Origin: G963663315 sp963665165
Lineage (GTDB): Bacteria; Pseudomonadota; Gammaproteobacteria; Arenicellales; Poriferihabitantaceae
DNA length: 64,000 nt
Direction: 5' to 3'
NCBI GenBank assembly: GCA_963665165.1
Contig: OY761989.1
Location: forward strand, 1,488,001-1,552,000
Made by a program: the position numbers and the translations under genes. A model generated the notes under the pieces. That model did no database searches. It was not told the DNA's origin and saw only the letters and a list, made by a program, of their open reading frames with translations. Positions 19,419-27,735 of the stretch are shown piece after piece. Every line of letters starts with the position of its first letter. Positions within the stretch are counted from its first letter, which is position 1.

Positions 19419-19880
19419 TCAGATTTCCATCTCGTAGGTATTCCATAAGGTCTTCGATGACAGGCTGTCGTACAGAGCGCGTGCGCGGTAATTGTCGTCG
19501 GCGGTGATCCAGCGTATTTTGCTCCAGCCCTTTTTCCGGGCATGATCTTCCAAAGCGGCAAACAACGCCTTTCCGACCTGGTTTCCTCTTGCAGAGGGGT
19601 CAACAAACAAGTCATCGAGAAATCCGATTTCCGTTCCCCGCAGAGGGCTTGGCATACGTCTGACGTGGGCAAGACCACAGGGTTTATCCTGACCCTCCAG
19701 GAAGGCCAGCAACCCTTCAACTTCATGGTTTTGATCCATAATCCAGCCCCAGACCGTGTTCTGGATATCTTCATTCATCGGCACCTTGTAAAACGCGGCA
19801 TAGCCCTGGTACAAACGGCGCCAGTCTTCGAAGAATTCAGGCTGGGCGGGCTGGATAATGACTCTGGCTGATTGCTTCAT
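19419..19880 (-). CDS. GNAT-family N-acetyltransferase
   Basis: This 153-residue protein has the GNAT fold. The acetyl-CoA-binding motif A is seen as DDLFVDPSARGNQVGKALF, followed by an NYRARALYDSL motif B. It is probably an acetyltransferase for a small amine or amino acid. Its ATG overlaps the stop of the upstream GNAT gene by 4 bases, and only 3 bases separate its stop from the dioxygenase ATG, so it is translationally tied to both. Confidence 0.85.
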   Translation of the reverse strand: MKQSARVIIQPAQPEFFEDWRRLYQGYAAFYKVPMNEDIQNTVWGWIMDQNHEVEGLLAFLEGQDKPCGLAHVRRMPSPLRGTEIGFLDDLFVDPSARGNQVGKALFAALEDHARKKGWSKIRWITADDNYRARALYDSLSSKTLWNTYEMEI

Positions 19881-20623
19881 GATGTGGCTCCGGGGTTGAG
19901 CGCCATGCGGGTCAGGGCGGACAGGGACTGTTGCTGTAAGTTGTTCCGGTCAAAATTATCTGCGGACAACCAGGTTTTATACGCCGTACGGACCGCTGGC
20001 CATTCCCGGTCGAGAATCGAAAACCAGGCGGTATCCCGATTCCGGCCCTTGACCACTGTTGCCTGACGAAAAATACCTTCAAAGGTAAATCCCAGTCGTT
20101 TGGCCGCATCGCAGGATTTTTGATTCAACGCATTGCATTTCCATTCATAGCGCCGGTAACCCATGTCAAATGCGTTCTTCATCATCAGATACATGGCTTC
20201 GGTTGCTGCACACGTACTTTGCAGGGCAGGGGAATAGTTGATATGTCCCACTTCGATTGATCCGGTGTCCGGCTTGATTCTCAGGTAACTGGCGACACCC
20301 GACGCCAGACCGGTTTGATTGTCCACAATCGCATAGAAAAAGGGATCCCCGGTGAAACAGTCCTGATTCATCCACTGCTGATAATCCTCGAGGGTTTCAA
20401 ATGGTCCGTAAGGCAAATAAACCCAGATACGGTTTTCAGTATCCTGCAGACAGGCATCAAACAACTGTTTACTGTGTTTGTAAAGGCTGAGAGGTTCACA
20501 TCGGCAATAGCGCCCCTGGAGAATTCTGCTGTCCGGAGACCCGGCGCTCTTCCAGTCGCTGGTTTCGAAACCGACGGTCAGTCCCAACTCATTGGTCGGG
20601 TTTGGTGGAGTTGTAGAGGTCAT
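19877..20623 (-). CDS. GNAT-family acetyltransferase, RimJ/RimL-like
   Basis: This 248-residue protein resembles the RimJ/RimL branch of GNAT enzymes: SIEVGHINYSPALQSTCAATEA, then YRRYEWKCNALNQKSCDAAKRLGFTF-type helices cut into the usual EWKCN and NQKSCDAAKRLGF motifs. Many relatives are labelled N-acetyltransferases without a proven substrate. An extra N-terminal stretch of about 35 residues precedes the domain. It sits 46 bases after the PLP lyase and overlaps the next GNAT gene by 4 bases. Two adjacent but dissimilar GNAT genes in one operon is notable. Confidence 0.85.
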   Translation of the reverse strand: MTSTTPPNPTNELGLTVGFETSDWKSAGSPDSRILQGRYCRCEPLSLYKHSKQLFDACLQDTENRIWVYLPYGPFETLEDYQQWMNQDCFTGDPFFYAIVDNQTGLASGVASYLRIKPDTGSIEVGHINYSPALQSTCAATEAMYLMMKNAFDMGYRRYEWKCNALNQKSCDAAKRLGFTFEGIFRQATVVKGRNRDTAWFSILDREWPAVRTAYKTWLSADNFDRNNLQQQSLSALTRMALNPGATS

Positions 20624-20669
20624 CAGTCTTTTATGCAGTTCCCGCTTATGGTAACCAGCGACAGATAAG

Positions 20670-21857
20670 TCAAAGAACCCGCGCCAGGTCGTCGATCAAA
20701 TCCTGGCTGTCTTCCAGGCCAACGGACAATCTGAACAATCCGTCGCCAGCCACGTCCCGATATTTTTCCAGTTCGACGCCGGTCAGACGGAAAGAGGATT
20801 CGATCAGGTCTTCGGTGCCCATCAAAAAAATCAGGCTGCGATGATGGCCCAGGGACACCGCGTAGTGAATGGTCCGCAGTTCCTTCATCATTTTCAGGGC
20901 AGCGGTTTCCGGACGCTTGACCCTGAAAACGATCATGCCCGAGAAATTGTCCATCTGTTCTCTCGCCAGATCATGCTGGGGATGGGACTCATGCCCCGGA
21001 TACAGCATAAGTTCGACCGCCGGATGCTGATGAAGAAAATCCGCAATCGCCAGGGCGTTTTTCTGGTGTTCCCGCATCCGCAACGGCAAGGTGGCGGCGC
21101 CGCGCATGGTCAGCCATGCGTTGAACGGGCTGATCACGCCGCCGTAGTGCATCACCCCGGATTCGCGCATTTTCGTAATCAGCGCGGCGCTGCCCAGAAC
21201 CGCGCCGCCCAGCGTATCCCCGTGTCCTGAAATATATTTGGTCAGGGAATGCACAACCAGGTCCGCGCCCAGATCCAGTGGCCGCGTCGCGACCGGGCCG
21301 GCAAAGGTGGAATCGACAACCAGAATCGCATTGTTTTCATGAGCCATCGCGGCTGCCCTCTTGATATCGGTTATCCGGAGCAGGGGATTGGAAGGGGTTT
21401 CAATCCAGATCATTCTGGTATTATCCCGGATTGCCCCGGCAATACTATCCGCCTCGGATGTGTCCACAGGTGACGTTTCAACGCCGTTCGCCGGCAACAG
21501 GTCCCTGGCGACTTCCGCAGTGCCAGGGTAATTCGTATTGCTGATAACCAGGTGATCCCCATTTTTCAACAGACTGAACAAAACCCCGGACGATGCGGCC
21601 ATGCCCGAGGCAAAGGCAATACATTGTTCCGCGTTTTCGAGCAGGGCCAGCTTTATTTCCAGTTGACGCACCGTGGGGTTCGCCCAGCGCGTATAGACAA
21701 ATGGACTGTTCTCATCCATGTTGTTTACCGAAAAGCTGATGGGCTCTTCGACAACGAAGGTACTGGACATGACAATGTTGGGAGCCGATGCGCCGGTCTG
21801 CGGGTCGGCAGCTTCTCCGCCATGGACAGCGATAGTCTGCATGCCTTTTCTATTCAT
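20670..21857 (-). CDS. Cys/Met-metabolism PLP-dependent lyase or synthase
   Basis: This is a fold-type I PLP enzyme of the cystathionine gamma-synthase/gamma-lyase/methionine gamma-lyase family, 395 residues. PLP-binding residues are seen: Tyr55 and Arg57 in YTRWANPT, the SGMAA loop, Tyr110, Asp182 in VVDSTFA, and the Schiff-base Lys207 in HSLTKYISGHGD. The exact reaction (beta or gamma elimination, or replacement) is not readable. A good AGGAG site precedes the ATG. It leads an operon with two GNATs and a TauD-like dioxygenase, which suggests processing of an amino acid or sulfur compound. Confidence 0.88.
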   Translation of the reverse strand: MNRKGMQTIAVHGGEAADPQTGASAPNIVMSSTFVVEEPISFSVNNMDENSPFVYTRWANPTVRQLEIKLALLENAEQCIAFASGMAASSGVLFSLLKNGDHLVISNTNYPGTAEVARDLLPANGVETSPVDTSEADSIAGAIRDNTRMIWIETPSNPLLRITDIKRAAAMAHENNAILVVDSTFAGPVATRPLDLGADLVVHSLTKYISGHGDTLGGAVLGSAALITKMRESGVMHYGGVISPFNAWLTMRGAATLPLRMREHQKNALAIADFLHQHPAVELMLYPGHESHPQHDLAREQMDNFSGMIVFRVKRPETAALKMMKELRTIHYAVSLGHHRSLIFLMGTEDLIESSFRLTGVELEKYRDVAGDGLFRLSVGLEDSQDLIDDLARVL

Positions 21858-21884
21858 GAGCGGTTCTCCTCACTGTGAGTTTGT

Positions 21885-21913
21885 AAAATAGTCCTGCGAT
21901 TTACCATGATCAA
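21885..21913 (-). promoter_or_regulatory. Candidate promoter of the PLP-GNAT-GNAT-dioxygenase operon
   Basis: On the minus strand TTGATC (21908-21913) and TATTTT (21885-21890) are spaced by 17 bases. They lie in the 70-base gap after the methyltransferase gene and 27 bases before the PLP gene ATG. Confidence 0.45.
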
Positions 21914-21927
21914 TCCAAATTGTAAAT

Positions 21928-22764
21928 TTATTTTTCAGCCGCCAGATAAACAATCCAGCACGGGTCATCCTGGCCGTGTTCGGCGGGAGAATATTCGCCG
22001 TTTCCTTCTCCGGTTTCCTCATTGGTCCCTTCCCAGTAAACCGTAACCTTGCTGAAACCCGCCTCGATCATCAATTCCTGCAATTCGGGCAATGTCCACA
22101 TTCTCCAGTCATATGTAAACGCCTTTTTCATTTTCGAGCCATCCTCGAATTTGAAGTGTATATGACAAAGCATGTGGCCGGTAATGGGGTCGAACCGCGC
22201 CTGATGCCAGTAGTACTTGAAGCCCTCGTGGCTGGTTTTCTCCTTGATTTCGCGCCAGGATTCATGGCCGCCGTAGGCGTCGATGAACAGGATGCCATCT
22301 TCGTTCAAACCCTGCCGGGCTCTTTCAAAATATTTGCCAAGTGTCTGGCGGGTCTTGAATACCTGATAGCTGAAATTCATCCCCAGAATCAGATCCGCCC
22401 TTTTCCCGGAATATTCCAGCACATCGACATGGATCAATTCAATCCGGTTTCGCTGATGCACGTCCAAACGGGACAGGTTATGCCGGGTTCCCCAATCAAG
22501 CGCCTCCTGGCTCAAATCGAGACCGATGGCCCGATTTTCCATGTTTCTGTGAACCCACTCACAGCAGACTTTGGCGGTTCCGCAAAAATCCTCTCGCAGA
22601 ATTTCCGCGTTTCGCCCCCGTATTGTCAAAAAACTCTGCTCGACAAACGCGACCTCCGGTTCCACGCATTGCACCGCTTTTTCATAATACTCGTAGCGGT
22701 CAGCGACGCTGGCAATCGTTCGTTTTTCGGCTGGCCTTTTCGATGACCTTGAATCTTTCGGCAT
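21928..22764 (-). CDS. SAM-dependent methyltransferase (class I)
   Basis: From the ATG at 22764 the product is 278 residues. It has a class I methyltransferase core: LREDFCGTAKVCCEWV as motif I, the acidic residue in AIGLDLSQEALDWG, VLEYSGKRADLILGMNFS for motif IV, and a later LNEDGILFIDAYGG. The substrate is not evident. The open frame continues 71 codons upstream, but that part overlaps the divergent sixA gene and has no family-like sequence, so I rejected it. The 89-base spacer to sixA holds a perfect inverted repeat. Confidence 0.85.
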   Translation of the reverse strand: MPKDSRSSKRPAEKRTIASVADRYEYYEKAVQCVEPEVAFVEQSFLTIRGRNAEILREDFCGTAKVCCEWVHRNMENRAIGLDLSQEALDWGTRHNLSRLDVHQRNRIELIHVDVLEYSGKRADLILGMNFSYQVFKTRQTLGKYFERARQGLNEDGILFIDAYGGHESWREIKEKTSHEGFKYYWHQARFDPITGHMLCHIHFKFEDGSKMKKAFTYDWRMWTLPELQELMIEAGFSKVTVYWEGTNEETGEGNGEYSPAEHGQDDPCWIVYLAAEK

Positions 22765-22801
22765 TTTCAAACCGGATAGACAGGATATGTACGGGAACAG
22801 G

Positions 22802-22827
22802 GGATGGTCAGTTACAATATACCATCC
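22802..22827. promoter_or_regulatory. Inverted repeat in the methyltransferase/sixA spacer (operator candidate)
   Basis: The arms GGATGGT (22802-22808) and ACCATCC (22821-22827) are perfect complements around a 12-base spacer that contains TTACAATAT. It lies between divergent genes and could be a repressor site or part of a promoter. No bound factor is known. Confidence 0.45.
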
Positions 22828-22853
22828 TGATCTACTTTGTTGGCGAATCAATA

Positions 22854-23342
22854 ATGGCGACCAAACAACTGATATTACTGCGGCATGCCAAATCGGACTG
22901 GTACAGCGCGGCCCGCACCGACCATGACCGCCCATTGAATGACCGCGGCCGCCGGGACGCTCCCCGGGTCGGCGCATGGCTCAGCCGGAATGGTTACCGT
23001 CCGGAGCGCATATTGTGTTCCAGCGCGGAGCGAACCCGGGAGACATTGAATCGGGTGATTCACGGCAGTAACTGGGAAGACATCCCGACCGATGTATCCA
23101 GTGGCCTGTACCATGCCGGGGAATCGTTCCTCACAGACCGGATTGCAGACGGATTCAGTGACTGCGGCGCCTTGATGGTGGTGGGTCATAATCCGGGGAT
23201 GGATCTGCTTGTGATGCGGTTTTGCCCGGAACTCGAACCGGGCGCCAACGGCAAACTGATGACCACCGCCGCATGCGCGGTCATCGGCTTCGATGACGAG
23301 GATTTGACCAATCCCGGATTGATTGATTTCCGGCGGCCCTGA
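22854..23342 (+). CDS. sixA: SixA-like phosphohistidine phosphatase
   Basis: This is a short histidine-phosphatase-superfamily protein of 162 residues. The catalytic RHG-type motif is LLRHAKSDW near the N-terminus, and the second catalytic His is in MVVGHNPGMD. SixA proteins act on phosphohistidine in phosphotransfer proteins such as ArcB or the nitrogen PTS. The ATG at 22854 gives the standard SixA start; the open frame upstream is noise over the spacer and methyltransferase gene. It precedes the recA promoter region. Confidence 0.9.
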   Translation: MATKQLILLRHAKSDWYSAARTDHDRPLNDRGRRDAPRVGAWLSRNGYRPERILCSSAERTRETLNRVIHGSNWEDIPTDVSSGLYHAGESFLTDRIADGFSDCGALMVVGHNPGMDLLVMRFCPELEPGANGKLMTTAACAVIGFDDEDLTNPGLIDFRRP

Positions 23343-23416
23343 CCGGAATGGTCCGGCAGGTGGATTCCGTCTTCGCAGGGAGTGGGCTTCCAGCGTGAAT
23401 GAACAGGACACGCAAC

Positions 23417-23445
23417 TTGACCTGATGAGCGGTTTAAAAGATAAT
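23417..23445 (+). promoter_or_regulatory. Candidate sigma70 promoter of recA
   Basis: TTGACC (23417-23422) and GATAAT (23440-23445) are spaced by exactly 17 bases, a near-consensus promoter about 100 bases before the recA ATG. I find no CTGT-N8-ACAG LexA box over or near it. Confidence 0.6.
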
Positions 23446-23446
23446 C

Positions 23447-23505
23447 GCGCGGGCAATACCGGCCTGGATTTTATCTTCAGGATGATCTTTTATTCGCGCC
23501 CGCGC
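23447..23505 (+). other. Long-range inverted repeat in the recA leader
   Basis: GCGCGGGC (23447-23454) and GCCCGCGC (23498-23505) are perfect complements separated by 43 bases inside the predicted recA 5' leader. They could close a structured leader. The stem is short and GC-rich and may be chance. Confidence 0.35.
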
Positions 23506-23545
23506 AAAGGTTCCAATCCCTACTTAACCCTTACAGGAAATTCAA

Positions 23546-24580
23546 ATGGATGATAATAAACGCAAGGCGCTGGAAGCCGCGCTGGGTCAGATAGATCGAC
23601 AGTTCGGCAAAGGGTCGGTAATGCGCCTGGGTGATTCCGGCGTCGCCCAGGATATCCAGTCTTATTCCACAGGCTCGCTGGGGCTCGATATCGCTCTTGG
23701 CATCGGTGGGTTGCCGAGGGGCCGGATCATCGAGGTTTACGGCCCTGAGTCCTCCGGTAAAACGACTCTGACCTTATCGGTCATTGCCCAGGCGCAGAAA
23801 CTCGGAGGCACCGCGGCCTTTATCGATGCGGAACACGCACTGGATCCGGGTTATGCGGAAAAACTCGGTGTCAATATCGACGATCTGCTGGTTTCCCAGC
23901 CGGACACCGGCGAACAGGCGCTGGAAATTGCCGATATGCTGGTCCGTTCCGCGGCGGTCGATGTCGTCGTCGTCGATTCGGTGGCCGCTCTGACACCCAA
24001 GGCCGAAATAGAAGGCGAAATGGGGGACCATCATGTCGGTCTGCAAGCCCGGTTGATGTCCCAGGCGTTGCGCAAGCTGACCGCCAATATCAAGCGTTCA
24101 AACACCATGGTTATTTTCATTAACCAGATCCGGATGAAAATCGGCGTGATGTTCGGCAACCCCGAGACCACAACAGGTGGTAACGCGCTGAAGTTTTACG
24201 CTTCGGTCAGGCTGGATATACGCCGTATCGGCGCGATCAAAAAGGGGGATGAAGTGCTCGGCAACCAGACCCGTGTGAAAGTGGTTAAAAACAAGGTCGC
24301 GCCGCCGTTCAAACAAACTGAATTCGACATTCTTTACAACGAGGGAATCTCCAAACACGGCGAATTGATTGATCTGGGCGTAGAGGTGGGCGCGGTCGAA
24401 AAATCAGGCGCCTGGTACAGTTACGGAGCGGATCGGATCGGGCAGGGCAGAGATAACGTGCGCGCATACCTGAAGGAAAACCCGGATATTGCCGATCAGA
24501 TAGAGCGCATTGTCAAGAACAGGAAGGGCCTCGACGGCGACGCCGAAAGTGACCCGGAGCCAAGCCCGAAGTCAAAGTGA
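23546..24580 (+). CDS. recA: RecA recombinase
   Basis: RecA forms filaments on single-stranded DNA, pairs homologous strands and stimulates LexA cleavage. The 344-residue protein has Walker A GPESSGKTT (66-74), the central core with VVVDSVAALTP, the L2 loop region (FINQIRMKIGVMFGNPETT) split over its usual motifs, and a short acidic C-terminus. An AGGAAA sequence lies before the ATG. recX follows after 37 bases. It begins the conserved recA-recX-alaS-lysC-csrA block. Confidence 0.98.
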   Translation: MDDNKRKALEAALGQIDRQFGKGSVMRLGDSGVAQDIQSYSTGSLGLDIALGIGGLPRGRIIEVYGPESSGKTTLTLSVIAQAQKLGGTAAFIDAEHALDPGYAEKLGVNIDDLLVSQPDTGEQALEIADMLVRSAAVDVVVVDSVAALTPKAEIEGEMGDHHVGLQARLMSQALRKLTANIKRSNTMVIFINQIRMKIGVMFGNPETTTGGNALKFYASVRLDIRRIGAIKKGDEVLGNQTRVKVVKNKVAPPFKQTEFDILYNEGISKHGELIDLGVEVGAVEKSGAWYSYGADRIGQGRDNVRAYLKENPDIADQIERIVKNRKGLDGDAESDPEPSPKSK

Positions 24581-24617
24581 CAATTAAATTGTCTCATAAA
24601 GAGCAAGATATAATTCA

Positions 24618-25094
24618 TTGATAAAAAAAGATAATTTCAATCACGAACAATCAGACGACGAATCCTTGATCCAATCGTTGACTGATCGTGCCCTCGGATA
24701 TCTGGTCAGGCGCGAACACAGTGCCCGGGAACTGAACAGAAAGCTTTCGAATCATGGGCCGTCCGTTGCCGTAGAGCGGGTCATCGGTCAATTGCAGAAG
24801 CGTGGTGAACAGTCCGATACCCGGTTTGCCGAAATGCTGTGCCGATCGAGGTTCAACCGTGGCAAAGGGCCTGCCTGGTTGTTGCGCGAACTGAAGGAAC
24901 ACCGGATCGACGACGGAATCATTTCTACCGCAATGCTGGAGTACGAGGATCGCTGGACAGAACTCGCGGATCGGGTGAGGTCGAAAAAGTTCGGAGATGC
25001 GGCGCCGACGAGCCTGCGCGAATGGAGCAGGCAGGCCCGATTCCTGCAGCAGCGAGGGTTTTCGGTCACCCACTTCGGGCGGTATGAAGAATAG
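24618..25094 (+). CDS. recX: RecX, RecA regulator
   Basis: RecX modulates RecA filament growth. The 158-residue protein shows the family repeats: ALGYLVRREHSARELNRKL, then RFAEMLCRSRFNRGKGPAWL and the C-terminal RQARFLQQRGFS. The start appears to be a TTG at 24618-24620, as no ATG lies in frame before the conserved region. It is 37 bases after recA, so it is probably read through from recA. The N-terminal 15 residues are poorly conserved in the family, which leaves the start open. Confidence 0.9.
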   Translation: MIKKDNFNHEQSDDESLIQSLTDRALGYLVRREHSARELNRKLSNHGPSVAVERVIGQLQKRGEQSDTRFAEMLCRSRFNRGKGPAWLLRELKEHRIDDGIISTAMLEYEDRWTELADRVRSKKFGDAAPTSLREWSRQARFLQQRGFSVTHFGRYEE

Positions 25095-25112
25095 CGGCAA
25101 TCATTCCGAACC

Positions 25113-27734
25113 ATGAAGACAACCGAAATCCGCCAACGGTTTATCCGCTATTTCAGGAACCAGGGCCACCAGGAAGTGTCCAGCAGTTCGTTGGTTCCGG
25201 GTAATGACCCCACTTTGCTGTTTACCAATTCCGGGATGGTTCAATTCAAGGATTTGTTTCTCGGCGAGGAAAAAAGAGATTACCAGCGGGCAGTCACTTC
25301 CCAGCGCTGCGTCCGGGCCGGCGGCAAACATAATGATCTTGAAAATGTCGGTTATACGGCGAGGCATCATACCTTCTTCGAGATGCTCGGAAATTTCAGC
25401 TTTGGCGACTACTTCAAGGAAGACGCGATCCGTTATGCCTGGGAATTGTTGACCGTTGAATTCGGCCTGCCTCCTGAGCGGCTGTGGGTGACGATATTCG
25501 AAGAAGACGATGAATCGGAATCCATCTGGGTCAACGACATCGGCGTACCCAAGAGCCGCGTGACCAGAATCGGAGCAAAGGACAACTTCTGGCAGATGGG
25601 AGACACTGGCCCATGCGGGCCCTGTTCGGAAATTTTCTATGACCATGGGCCGGAAATCGAAGGCGGCCCCCCAGGCTCTCCTTCAGCCGACGGGGACCGC
25701 TATGTTGAAATCTGGAACCTGGTATTCATGCAATTCAATCGCAGCGCCGACGGACAGATGACATCACTGCCGAAGCCTTCGGTGGATACCGGAATGGGGC
25801 TGGAACGGATGGCGACGGTACTGCAGGGGGTACACAGCAATTACGAAACCGATTTGTTCAAAAACCTGATCACGGCCATTGCCCGGATTCTGGATATCCA
25901 GGATGCGGGCAACCAGTCTCTACGGGTGATCGCCGACCATATCCGCTCCACCTCATTCCTGATCGTCGATGGCGTGATTCCCTCCAATGAAGGCCGGGGC
26001 TATGTCCTGCGCCGGATCATCCGCCGCGCAATCCGGCATGGCTACCAGTTGGGCCGCAAGACCGCATTCATGCACTTGCTGGTTGAACCGTTGATCCAGG
26101 AGATGGGAGATGTGTTTCCAGAGCTTGTCGACGCCCGGGAGCGGGTCACGCGGGCGTTGCGGCAGGAAAATGAAAAATTCAATGAAACCCTGGACCAGGG
26201 CTTGAGAATTCTTGACCAGGAGATCGCCGATCTGGACGGCTCTGTAATTGCCGGTGAAAGTATCTTCAAACTTTACGACACCTACGGCTTCCCGGCGGAT
26301 TTGACAGCCGATATTGCAAGAGAACGCGGCCTGACCATCGACAGTGAAGGATTTGAAGTCGAAATGGAAGCCCAGCGTAGCCGCGCGCGTTCTGCAAACC
26401 GGTTCGTGAACAGATCCCTGCTGAAGATTGAAGGCATGGACAAGACCCCCTTCACAGGGTATCGGAATCTTGAACAGTCCATACGGATACTGGCTGTTCT
26501 GGAGGGTGAACAGCCCGTCGAACAATTGCGCCAAGGGCAGACGGGCATGGTGGTTCTTTCCAGGTCTCCGTTTTATGCCGAGAGCGGGGGACAGACAGGA
26601 GATAAGGGTCAAATTCTCCTTGATCAGGGCGAGTTTGCGGTTTCCGATACCCAATACCTGGCCAACCAGGTGATTGGACTCTTCGGAACCGTTGTATCCG
26701 GCCGGATTGGAGTCGGGGACGAAGGCGCTGCACGGGTTGAAGCGGATTCCCGGTACAACAGCGCAAACAACCACTCGGCGACCCACCTGCTGCATGCGGC
26801 TTTAAAAACCGTATTGGGAGAACATATCGAGCAGAAAGGCTCTCTGGTCGAGCCCGCCCGATTGCGATTCGATTTCTCCCATTTCGAACCGGTCACCGAT
26901 GAGCAGTCAAGGGAAATCGAATCCCTGGTGAATCTGAAAATCCGGGCCAACTATCCGGTCCAGGTCGATGTCATGAATCTGGAAGAAGCCAAAGCGCGGG
27001 GCGCGGTCGCATTGTTTGGCGAAAAATATGAAGACCCGGTGCGGGTGGTCCGGATGGGGGATTTTTCCTGCGAGTTGTGCGGCGGTACTCATGTTTCGCG
27101 TACCGGAGATATCGGGTTGTTCAGGATTCTCTCCGAAACCGGCATTGCAGCCGGAATCAGGCGAATCGAGGCGGTGACTGCAAGCGCTGCCGAACAGTAC
27201 GTCAGTAACCAGTTATCGCTTCTGGACCAATTGGTGGCCTCGTTGAAAACTTCACCGGATCAGGCGCTCGAACGAGTCAGCGGGATGCTGGAAACCCGGA
27301 AGCAGCAACAAAGGCAGATCCAATCCTTGCGGACAAGGTTGGCTACCGGTTCGGTCAATCAGGAAAATCTGAAGGAAATCAATGGCGTCAAAGTCATTGC
27401 CATCCGCCAGGACGGCGCCGATGTGAAATCCATGCGCAGGGTTGTTGATCAATGGCGAAACAGGCTGAAAAGCGGAGTCGTACTGGTGGCATCGGCAAGC
27501 GACGACAAGGTGGCGCTGATCGCCGGGGTGAGCCAGGATTTGACCGGACAGCTCAAGGCCAACCAGTTGATCCAGGCCATCTCCCCGATTGTGGATGGCA
27601 GGGGAGGCGGTCGTCCTGACCTGGCCCAGGGAGGCGGAGCCAATGTTGAAAATATCGAACCGGCGATTGAAGCCGCCTTCAAATGGGTGGAATCCAACAC
27701 GGCTGGCCTGAACCAGAACAATCAGCATCGATAA
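25113..27734 (+). CDS. alaS: AlaS, alanyl-tRNA synthetase
   Basis: AlaS charges tRNA-Ala. At 873 residues it is the normal length. Class II motifs are seen in TLLFTNSGMVQFKD and RAGGKHNDLENVG. The editing domain zinc residues are in NNHSATHLLHAAL and CGGTHVSRTGDIG, and the C-terminal domain ends with RGGGRPDLAQGGG. It is 18 bases downstream of recX, and lysC starts one base after its stop. Confidence 0.98.
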   Translation: MKTTEIRQRFIRYFRNQGHQEVSSSSLVPGNDPTLLFTNSGMVQFKDLFLGEEKRDYQRAVTSQRCVRAGGKHNDLENVGYTARHHTFFEMLGNFSFGDYFKEDAIRYAWELLTVEFGLPPERLWVTIFEEDDESESIWVNDIGVPKSRVTRIGAKDNFWQMGDTGPCGPCSEIFYDHGPEIEGGPPGSPSADGDRYVEIWNLVFMQFNRSADGQMTSLPKPSVDTGMGLERMATVLQGVHSNYETDLFKNLITAIARILDIQDAGNQSLRVIADHIRSTSFLIVDGVIPSNEGRGYVLRRIIRRAIRHGYQLGRKTAFMHLLVEPLIQEMGDVFPELVDARERVTRALRQENEKFNETLDQGLRILDQEIADLDGSVIAGESIFKLYDTYGFPADLTADIARERGLTIDSEGFEVEMEAQRSRARSANRFVNRSLLKIEGMDKTPFTGYRNLEQSIRILAVLEGEQPVEQLRQGQTGMVVLSRSPFYAESGGQTGDKGQILLDQGEFAVSDTQYLANQVIGLFGTVVSGRIGVGDEGAARVEADSRYNSANNHSATHLLHAALKTVLGEHIEQKGSLVEPARLRFDFSHFEPVTDEQSREIESLVNLKIRANYPVQVDVMNLEEAKARGAVALFGEKYEDPVRVVRMGDFSCELCGGTHVSRTGDIGLFRILSETGIAAGIRRIEAVTASAAEQYVSNQLSLLDQLVASLKTSPDQALERVSGMLETRKQQQRQIQSLRTRLATGSVNQENLKEINGVKVIAIRQDGADVKSMRRVVDQWRNRLKSGVVLVASASDDKVALIAGVSQDLTGQLKANQLIQAISPIVDGRGGGRPDLAQGGGANVENIEPAIEAAFKWVESNTAGLNQNNQHR

Positions 27735-27735
27735 A

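Noticed and set aside
21976..22746. 256-codon open frame on the plus strand
   Set aside because: It is entirely antisense to the methyltransferase gene, which has clear motifs.
22765..22977. 71-codon upstream extension of the methyltransferase
   Set aside because: It runs across the divergent promoter region and into sixA; the ATG at 22764 fits the family.
25953..26795. 280-codon open frame on the minus strand
   Set aside because: It is antisense to alaS and has no recognisable domain.
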